A stretch of DNA of 64,000 nucleotides. Origin: Plicaturopsis crispa FD-325 SS-3. Taxonomy: Eukaryota > Basidiomycota > Agaricomycetes > Amylocorticiales > Amylocorticiaceae. Under the pieces are notes generated by a model. The model worked only from the letters and a program-made list of their open reading frames with translations, ran no database searches and was not told the DNA's origin. The stretch is taken from NCBI GenBank assembly GCA_000827205.1, contig KN832556.1:1491680-1555679 (forward strand), in the 5' to 3' direction. Below, in pieces: positions 56,850 to 64,000 of the stretch (the first letter of the stretch is position 1; each line of letters opens with the position of its first letter). The position numbers and the translations under genes are program-made.

Positions 56850-57377
56850 TTACTCGTCCTTCATCTCGTCGTCGTCGTCATCCTCGTCGGCGGCATCGGC
56901 CTTCAAGCCCGCCTTCGCAAGCGCCTCGGGGGACGTGTAGTCGACCTTCGCACCACGCGTGCGGCGCGCGCCGGAGATGATCGCGGTGGGGTCAATCTCT
57001 TCGAGGTCGTCCTCCTCCTGATAGACAATGAAAAAACGCGTTAGCGACGCGTCATGAACACAAATGTTGACATAAAAATGGGAAGGAAGATGCTACGCGT
57101 GGTGCTTGCGCTTGGGAAAAAGGTTAAAAGTAGAAGACAAACCTCATCTTCGTCGTCCTCGCCATCTTCATCGTCGTCTTCCTCTTCGTCGTCATCATCC
57201 TCGTCCTCTTCCATGGACACGTCGTTCTCGTTCGATACGCTCTTTCCCTTGCCCTTGTCTACAGGCGCGGTGCTCGCGGGTGCCGCTCCACTGTGCATAG
57301 ATGAGTGAGAAAATTCTGAGGCGCATAGTGCACGCGACTTACGAGGAGGCAGAGGGGTTTGTCGCGTCGGTAGACAT
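56850..57377 (-). CDS. CHZ1: Chz1 histone H2A.Z-H2B chaperone
   Basis: The exons are 57377-57343, 57290-57143 and 57017-56850, giving 116 residues. The protein is almost wholly charged and disordered. After MSTDATNPSAS and a Lys-rich stretch, an acidic run of about 40 Asp/Glu residues leads to EEIDPTAIISGARRTRGAKV and DYTSPEALAKAGL. That last block is the CHZ motif, which contacts H2A.Z-H2B dimers. Chz1 delivers such dimers to the SWR1 remodeler in the nucleus. The small size and acidic layout match the family. The start fits the short first exon and a GTAAGT donor. Confidence 0.9.
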
Positions 57378-57743
57378 TTTTTGGTGGATGGGCAGCAGAC
57401 AGAAAACAGTGGCTCGTTGGTTGCGGTGGTGGTGGTTTGGGAAAAGAAACGCGCCGCGCTCGGCTCCTGGTCATCCCACCTGTCGGAGGTTGAAACGCAC
57501 GTGCGCATAATTACATACGTTCGTACGGCCCGAGCCGAGGGCCGCCTCGACGACAGAAAGAAAATGAAATTGGCATTGACAATGTAAATGATAAGATAAA
57601 AATACAGCCTACACGGACATGTCAGTGCTACCTCTGCGAAGACAGATGGGGACAAGATGAGGCCCTACGTTGTGCGGGAATTGAGGAATGATAAATGAAT
57701 CCCATGTTCAAGTTTTCCGAGACGCACATCCGAGACGCCGCCG
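57378..57743. other. intergenic, no gene seen
   Basis: A 366-bp gap between two minus-strand genes, holding the CHZ1 promoter and the 3' end of the GNAT gene. Nothing else is supported. Confidence 0.45.
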
Positions 57744-58576
57744 CTACGAAGCGTTAGACGGTACGACCCTCATCTCCCATTCAATTTCCATAGGTTCCTT
57801 CCAATAGTTTGTCTGGAAGGAGAACATAAGGTCGCGTAGGCACCAGCGAAACAGAGAACAAACTCACTCCGCTCTCAGAAAATCCTAGTTTCTTCAAGAT
57901 ATTCCCGCTCCTGGCATTGGGCCTTTCGGTCTCAGCGATAAATCGAGTTACACCTCTGTGACTGGCAGCCCAGCTCATGACAGCCTTGGCTGCTTCCGGC
58001 GCAAGTCCACGGCCCCAGAATTTTGGATCGACGCCGTACCGGATTTCGACCACTGGAAAATAAAATTAGGCACACAGTCAGCGTTTCCTGGTCGGCAAGA
58101 AATAGTGAACCGTGCTGACTTTCTTGCCACCCAGGGAGAACTGGATCGCCAGGCTCGCGAGCGGGCATGCTAGTGGTAGTCGCATCTCTAACACCTGCAT
58201 AGCCACACCACTCGATTTTTCCGGTCGTTGCCGCCATCATGGCCTCGAAATCTTTTCCCTCGACGACCCTCGGGACGTCGCTTTTGTCTGCAGAGCCTCC
58301 ATCAGGACGTAGACCGACGGCAAAATCGCCCACGCCGCGGGGCAGCCAAGACCGTGTCACCTCGGACTGAACGACCTCGCGGACCTGGGCATCCGTCCAT
58401 TGGCGGGGACCCCAGTCTGGGCCGAATCCCATTTCGCAGAAATCTGCGGACGCGTGAAGGGCGGTGTACATGCTGAGGTATTCTGCATGGCAGAGGGCGA
58501 AGGGGGTCGGGAGGATGACTAAACGCGGGCTGAGGAGGAGAAATGGCGTGAGGCCAGGAGTAAGATCGGACGCCAT
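57744..58576 (-). CDS. GNAT-family N-acetyltransferase
   Basis: The exons are 58576-58120, 58052-57868 and 57812-57744, giving 236 residues. The N-terminal strand (PFLLLSPRLVILPTPFALCH) is the start of the RimJ/RimL-like (Acetyltransf_3) branch. The acetyl-CoA site is at VEIRYGVDPKFWGRGLAPEA with AAKAVMSWA. The last strands are VTRFIAETERPNARSGNILK and KLGFSESG, then GTNYWKEPMEIEWEM. This branch often acetylates small molecules or protein N-termini; the substrate cannot be read. The exon 1 donor is GTCAGC, chosen because it restores QEMVEIRYG in phase. The gene is divergent from the DUF6593-like gene. Confidence 0.88.
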
Positions 58577-59719
58577 GACAGTTCCGCGAGACAAATTATG
58601 CTCGATTTCCGACTGCACGGAGGACAGCAAGAAACGTGAAATGCCAGGACGAAGCTTGGGCTGCACTTACATACCTTTGAATTCTGAACATTCACCTTTC
58701 GGTACCGGTGTGGCTGCGACCCATCACGATGACCAAACAACCGCAAGCACGATGTCCCTCGCCAAGAGCGCCGCTCGGCGCTGAGAACCTCTACTATGTT
58801 TTCCGCTATATGCTAGGGGTTATCGAGGGAGGCTGCAACCATCGGATGATTTTACCGCGAGAGCAAGAGTGAAAGGCCAGATTGCGACGGACAGGAAAAC
58901 AGAACAAGCGCCCGTGTAAGTCGCGTATTTGCCTCATTCCTTCCTCCTCAGACTTCGTCAAATGGGAGCTTGTGGCGCGCGAACAGTGGCGAGATGCTAA
59001 ATTCTTAATACGTTGCTCTAGTCATTATAATGTAAATTGAAACGGTATCTCGTGGTAAAGAACGAAAGCCAAACGGCACTTACTGCTATCCTCAACGCTG
59101 CGGAATACAAGCCGCCGCAAAACAGGTTGGTCTGTATAGCTCGTGTCGGGTATCCGCATGCCAATGCGTGCACCATGGGACAACGTGGATGTTGCTACTG
59201 GTTGCTACAGCGGCTACTAGATAACTGTCGGGCTGTTTTGTCGCAGTACTTGCATGTGAATCGACATGCAGAGCGTATCATGGGATGTGCATTGTAACTG
59301 GCGTGACTCGAGAGTGGCGACTTCCCTGTCGCTTGCTGACAGCGTGAGGGCGGCGCGCAGCTGTCTTGGAGTACATGCCTTTCATTTTGTGTGTTGCCCT
59401 GCAGATGTGCCATGTGGGAGGAGGCCCGTTGTGCGACAGCCGGTTTAATAAAATGATCCTGACCTAAGCCGGACCTGGCGGAACTGGCTCAACTCCATCG
59501 GGACGGGGCTCGTCGGTCTTGAAGCATGCGTTCAACGACGTATTTCTTTTCTTTGCCGTTTCCTCTTCTTGGGCCTCTGCGATGGCAAGAGGACGCTCGA
59601 CTATAACCCCCTTCATCGTAGACGACATTCAGGACCACTGCAACGAACAGAACGCGACTTCCCCCACGTCCTCCTTCTTTCCCTATCTCAAACGCCTCGA
59701 CGCGGCCCATTCTGGAAAC
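58577..59719. other. divergent intergenic region
   Basis: About 1.1 kb between the GNAT and DUF6593-like starts. An open frame in phase with the downstream gene extends back to 59519 (Met also at 59582) and may be coding or leader. The rest shows no gene. Confidence 0.4.
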
Positions 59720-61918
59720 ATGCCCGTGGCCCACTCTCGTCCACATAAAAAGGCACTTCTCACTTTGAGATTGACCTCGGCATCCTTTCTAGACTCGGTG
59801 GTGCTTAACAATAATCTTCAGAAACCACTCTATCGTATCGAGACAGCCCACTCGCGTACCACCCTCTTGCGATACGACGCCCAGGACGAAGCGAACAACG
59901 CGGCGGAGATCAAGTGGACGACTGGAGTGTACAAGGGCCGTAGCAAGGACTTGCACGATGGCGCGTTCATACAGATGGCTGGGGATCGCTGGAAATCGGC
60001 AGAGAGTTTCTTGAAGGTGGGCGGCATCGTAAGGTAAGCGTGATTAATGCGGTCGCTGCTGGTGCGCACTCTGATAATTCATTGTAGCGCACGGAAATTT
60101 CAGATTCCAAATTATCCGCACAGTCTCAAGTGGAAACGAAGTGGATCCTCGTTTCATGTACGTTCAGCGCCGATCTCGACGCGTCGATTGGAGAACTCAC
60201 ATTATCTTCTCAACAACCTACAGTGTACGACCTCCCAAGTCAAAGGCCCAATAGCCGTCTTCGAGCCTGCATTTCGGTCTGTGACACCCAGGCTGATTAT
60301 CTATGAAACCTTTCATGACGAGCACGAGATTGCGCCGCGCCGCGAACACTGCGGTGTCGCCGTTATGCTTATCGACTACCTGCTGGTTACAGCGCTCCTG
60401 CTGGGAACCGAAGCCGGTGAACACGCGAATGTAGCCGCGCGCACCTCGACGGTACCGCCCACGATCGAGACTGTTCCTGCGACACCCGCAACGCCCGCCA
60501 CTATGGCGGATCGCCAATGGCGCAAGATAATATATGGCGAACCATTATTCCCGTCTATCCGTTCCTCTAGCCCGGCGCTGACGGAGGACAACTCGGCATG
60601 GGATGGAGCGAGCCAGACTAGCTCTGCACAATACCCCCAGACGCCTCTGACGCCCACTTCTGGGGTTAACAGTTACGCTGAGTCGTCTTATAGCAGCAAT
60701 CGTATCCCTCCCGTGCCACCATTGCCAACGCTCGATTCTCAGTACGAGTCACGCTTGGCAGGCGCGCCGAACCGGTCATTATCTCTTCCTGGGTCGACTG
60801 CCAGCCTCGTACATCATCATCCGCGATTGACACCTCCCTTGGAAGCCGAACATGATTCTGATGCTCTCCCGGAACCCGATATGCCCTGGCTTGCACGGTC
60901 ACGTTCTTCTCCGTCCGTAAACCACCGACCACCATTCAGCCCAATACATCCGTACGCCGCGCGGGCGTCACCCTCACCTTCCCCTGAAAGGAGGACTGAT
61001 CTATTACAGGAGACGTCCTCAGCATCTTATCTCAGCCTCTCCGTCGATGACCTTTCCGCTACGGAAGAGGCACTACAGTCCTTCAGGCGTGGGACCACGA
61101 CTCAGGTCCCATCAGAGGGATCGTTCAACCCTAGCTGTTCTTACCAGAGTCTGACGTCTGCGGGACCGTCGACATCTCCAGTCAATACAAGCAACTTTCT
61201 TAATTCGGATCCTACCTCTCCTTCCTCTTCGTATCGTGGGCCTTACGCGAGTTCATCACGCGTCGATTCTCCATCGCCATCTTTCGCCTCTTACCCCCAT
61301 GCCGATCTCTCTCACCACAGTGGTTATCGGGAGCCAACCTCTGCGAGGCTTCCTCCCGCTCCCCCCTCACGGCATACAAGTCGTCGTCCTTCTACCGCTA
61401 ATCCCAGCCCTTCATACTACGGTCCCACACGCAGTGAAGCAGGCTCTTCCATGCGAGCAGTCCCTCTTTCTCGCTCCGGATCGGCGGCTTCCACAGGCAG
61501 ACGCATGCTTCCGCAACCGCCACTGCCAAATCCCCCTCCTCTACCCACCCCCTCCATCAAAGAAAAGCGCTTCTCGGGCATGTCCTTCCCTCGTACCTTG
61601 CCCTCCCCGCCCAATGGTAGCACCGCTGGAACAAGTTCACGTCCACCTACCAAAGAAGATCTTGCAGATTGGATGCATGGCATCACCTCTCGCACAAGCA
61701 TGGAGGCGGGCGCGGCCACACCCGCGATGTCGTTCGATGTGCCACCACCTGCATACCATGCTATCGATTTCTCTACATCACGACCGCCCCCTCCGCCGCC
61801 GCCGCGAGTTTCTGCGGCGTCAGCCTCGTCCGACTCGCTGCCCATGTCCCCGTCGTATTCGCGCCCCATGCCGATACCGCCGCTTCCCGTTCAGCCGAGC
61901 CCCACGCTGCAGCGGTAG
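59720..61918 (+). CDS. DUF6593-like domain protein with long Ser/Pro-rich tail
   Basis: The exons are 59720-60033, 60088-60157 and 60224-61918, giving 692 residues. The N-terminal 200 residues form a beta-rich fold: LQKPLYRIETAHSRTTLLRY, IQMAGDRWKSAESFLKVGG, FQIPNYPHSLKWKRSGSSFH, GPIAVFEPAFRSV and RLIIYETF. A hydrophobic C-terminal segment follows (GVAVMLIDYLLVTALLLGTE). This pattern recalls the DUF6593 family, abundant and uncharacterised in Agaricomycetes. The remaining about 470 residues are disordered and Ser/Pro-rich, with polyproline blocks (RPPPPPPPRV; PPLPNPPPLPTP) that may bind SH3 or profilin-type domains. Starts at 59582 or 59519 would lengthen the N-terminus. Function is unknown. 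Confidence 0.72.
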
Positions 61919-62594
61919 CATCTCGGGGCCTAGCGGTCATTTACATTTGTGTTTTTGCATGGATTTTGGACTTCTGCTGTTGTCTGTGTGTGCTGCATAC
62001 AAGATACTTAGACCGCCCACGGACACCCGGGGATTCACCGAGCATAGCATCCCCACGCCTCTCATTTTTCATCGCAATATCCTTTCCTTTTGGTTCCCTG
62101 GTTGTCGCTGTGTATACCTTATTGTCGACCGGCCGTGCCTCGTTGTTCGTGTTAATGTTCTCTCCGAATTGTTCCACCTAATGTATCATCGATATCATCC
62201 TCCACCATCTATATATCCACGTCCTGACTCGGTTCCTACTTACGCCCCTCATTGACCGCCTTGTTTACTAACAGGTCTATGTATGTCAATATAGACCTGG
62301 CTACGCACAATCCTCGCTGTGCTCGAATGTTGCAAATCGTGTGTTTTTGCGGCGTCTTGTTTCCGACTGGACGACATTTGTGGGTCGGCCCGGGCTTCCG
62401 GTGTAACATGAACGGAGCTTTCGAAACCTCCACAGTTTTCCCGACAGTTATGACCGTCTCGGAACCTCTCAGTTTCTCTTCATCCTACGAGTTGCGACGA
62501 GACGCCATTCCAGGCTGCATCGACTGCTAACGCATTATTTATCTGACCGTCGATCGCCAGCTACGGAGTACCGTGCTGCCGATCTCGCCTGTCC
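61919..62594. other. intergenic, no gene seen
   Basis: 676 bp between two plus-strand genes, holding the 3' end of the DUF6593-like gene and the gluconokinase promoter. Only short frames occur. Confidence 0.45.
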
Positions 62595-63272
62595 ATGGCG
62601 AAACCATATCCTGATCCAAATCATGGAATCCTCATCATAGCCATGGTAAGTAAGTCTACCCCGAATCCAACAAATCCCGTGGCTCATGTAGCATATGCAC
62701 AGGGCGTCTCCGGCACGGGGAAGTCTACCCTTGGACAAGCCCTCGCAAAATCACTCGATATGCCGTTCAAGGACGGCGACGAGCTGCACCCCCAAGCGAA
62801 TATCGACAAGATGTCCGCGGGGCACCCGCTGACGGACGCAGACCGCGAGCCCTGGCTTGAGCTGATCCGCACGACAGCGGAGAGCTTGACCGTCGAGCAG
62901 CATCACGACTCCGCGTCCTCGTCCCGTTCCGGTGTCGTCATAGCGTGCTCCGCGCTGAAGAAATATTATCGTGATATCTTGCGCGGTACGGCGCGCCCGG
63001 GGAGTGTACCGGAGCATCTTGATCCGCCTCAGCCAAGGGTGCTGCCGACATATTTTGTTTTCATCCGGGGGTCGCGAGACATGCTGGTGGATAGGATGTC
63101 GAAGCGGAGTGGGCATTTCATGAAGGTGGATATGCTGGACAGCCAGTTAAATACGCTGGAGGATCCCGAAGGCGAAGAGGGTGTGATTGTGGTCTCCGCC
63201 GAGGATTCGACAGAGGAGCAAGTTCGGAAAGCGAGAGCTGGATTGGAGGCATTAATAGCGGGGTCATTGTAG
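62595..63272 (+). CDS. gluconokinase
   Basis: The exons are 62595-62645 and 62703-63272, giving 206 residues. Splicing joins IIAM to GVSGTGKSTLG, the Walker A loop. Family motifs follow: FKDGDELHPQANIDKMSAGH, PLTDADREPWLELI, VVIACSALKKYYRDILRG, YFVFIRGSRDMLVDRMSKRS and GHFMKVDMLDSQLNTLEDP. The enzyme phosphorylates D-gluconate with ATP to 6-phosphogluconate, feeding the pentose phosphate pathway in the cytosol. The length is normal for fungal members. An insert of Ser/His residues (HHDSASSSR) sits before the VVIACSALK strand. Confidence 0.95.
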   Translation: MAKPYPDPNHGILIIAMVSKSTPNPTNPVAHVAYAQGVSGTGKSTLGQALAKSLDMPFKDGDELHPQANIDKMSAGHPLTDADREPWLELIRTTAESLTVEQHHDSASSSRSGVVIACSALKKYYRDILRGTARPGSVPEHLDPPQPRVLPTYFVFIRGSRDMLVDRMSKRSGHFMKVDMLDSQLNTLEDPEGEEGVIVVSAEDSTEEQVRKARAGLEALIAGSL

Positions 63273-63601
63273 AGCACAATTGAACAGCTGGATTGAAGGA
63301 TCTCTTCTGGGGGTATGTATTGATAGAACTTAGTGAACATCATTGCATGTACACCGCCGAAATTATTGTGATATGTCTGTTGGTCGAGATCGGTAAGATG
63401 CAGCGGACGGTGTGCCTTACAGAGACGGTCTACCTTCCGAGTCCTTGAAGCTTGTAACAGTGTTCTTATCTGGAACTCACAAGACAGAAACGAGAGAATA
63501 CATTATTGGCCATGCATGAATAGGTAAAGATACAAAGACTCACAGAGGCGCAGCGAGCCTCGAGGCTCGTGCGGTGCCAGTGCGTAGGACCCATGATTAT
63601 A

Positions 63602-63784
63602 AGGGGGTATGCCTGATCGCAATCCGGACAAATTTTTGAGATTTTTTGGCCTCAGCCTGATCCAAATCCGGACAAAACATGCCAAATTTCGAACCTGGCC
63701 TGATCTTTTGTCCAGACAAAAAATTCCCTGGATGAGCACGCCTGAGGCAAAATCCGGACATAATTTTGGTGGCTGAGCCGGACC
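63602..63784. repeat. cluster of ATCCGGACA motifs, possible end of a mobile element
   Basis: Starting from GGGGGTATGCCTGATC, the motif ATCCGGACA recurs at 63622-63630, 63666-63674 and 63752-63760, with variants at 63710-63718 and 63777-63783. Several copies are preceded by CCTGATC or CCTGAGG. The block ends two bases before an ATG that opens a frame to the window edge. A G-run start plus subterminal repeats suggests a transposon end; the matching end would lie outside. Confidence 0.45.
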
Positions 63785-63785
63785 T

Positions 63786-64000
63786 ATGAAGCCACCCTCA
63801 CCCAACCTCGCCCGAGAGATTTTGCAGCTTATATGCAAAGGTCAAGGGTTCAATTTGTACTTTGCGCAGCTTTTTGGCGCGATTTATGACCGCGGCGCCC
63901 TCGCAGAGGGCGTGGAGAGTTTTTTTCGCCTTTTTCGGCAATTTTTAGATTTTGAGAGGCCTACAGTCATCCACCGGCCCGTGATACACTCAAAACTCAT
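63786..64000 (+). CDS. open reading frame running off the right edge, possible element-encoded protein
   Basis: From the ATG at 63786 the frame is open for 71 codons to the last base. It begins MKPPSPNLAREILQLICKGQ and continues with hydrophobic and aromatic residues (LYFAQLFGAIYDRG; FFRLFRQFLDFERP). I do not recognise it. Its position directly after the ATCCGGACA repeat block suggests a transposon gene, but it could be chance. Confidence 0.3.
   Translation, partial: MKPPSPNLAREILQLICKGQGFNLYFAQLFGAIYDRGALAEGVESFFRLFRQFLDFERPTVIHRPVIHSKL

Overview
This window is nuclear DNA of a filamentous basidiomycete, most likely an Agaricomycete (a mushroom-forming or wood-decay fungus). The genes are dense, lie on both strands, and are cut by many short introns of about 46-70 bases with GT..AG ends, CTRAY-like branch sites, and coding exons as small as 3-16 bases. 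The gene content is typically fungal: Csf1, Dsc4, Fun30, Zn2Cys6 regulators, a Ctr copper transporter and Chz1. DUF6593-like and F-box-like families of the kind common in Agaricomycetes are also present. There are no operons, rRNA genes, CRISPR arrays or phage genes, and I found no convincing tRNA. All gene models below were spliced by hand. Exon phases were checked and close correctly in every model offered as complete.

Layout. 0-7.4 kb: N-terminal end of CSF1 (minus), NDUFAF8-like complex I assembly factor (plus), DUF1746/Dsc4-like protein (minus), a four-TM protein with a PPSY tail (minus), a two-TM protein (plus) and TRAPPC1/Bet5 (plus). 7.4-11.5 kb: FUN30/SMARCAD1 remodeler (minus). 11.6-16.9 kb: a poorly resolved membrane-protein-like stretch, a mitochondrial-carrier-like protein, and a gene-poor gap. 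16.9-30.9 kb: Zn2Cys6 factor, U2AF small subunit, ALG14, CDC23/APC8, GLTSCR1-domain protein, DUF2786 protein and SmD3. 31.4-35.1 kb: CLC chloride transporter. 36.3-44.9 kb: SDHAF4, a second and larger Zn2Cys6 factor, an F-box-like protein and a pterin carbinolamine dehydratase-like protein. 46.4-52 kb: Ctr copper transporter, proteasome alpha-3 (PSMA4/Pre9) and a seven-TM protein. 52-63.3 kb: F-box/LRR-like protein, RNase III-like/dsRBD protein, Chz1 histone chaperone, GNAT acetyltransferase, DUF6593-like protein and gluconokinase. The right edge holds repeated ATCCGGACA motifs followed by an open reading frame that runs off the window.

Most of the genes are conserved single-copy housekeeping genes: pre-mRNA splicing (U2AF small subunit, SmD3), protein turnover (PSMA4, APC8, Dsc4), chromatin (FUN30, CHZ1, GLTSCR1-domain protein), mitochondrial assembly (NDUFAF8, SDHAF4), and membrane traffic and lipid or ion homeostasis (Bet5, Csf1, CLC, Ctr). 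I see no biosynthetic or defence cluster.

The most notable non-genic findings are two complete non-autonomous hAT-type DNA transposons, each with TAG-starting terminal inverted repeats and a perfect 8-bp target duplication (37003-37785 and 45081-45640). Other notable points are a 6-nt microexon in SmD3, two GC..AG introns, an ATG-only first coding exon in PSMA4, and a 24-bp near-perfect palindrome upstream of the copper transporter.
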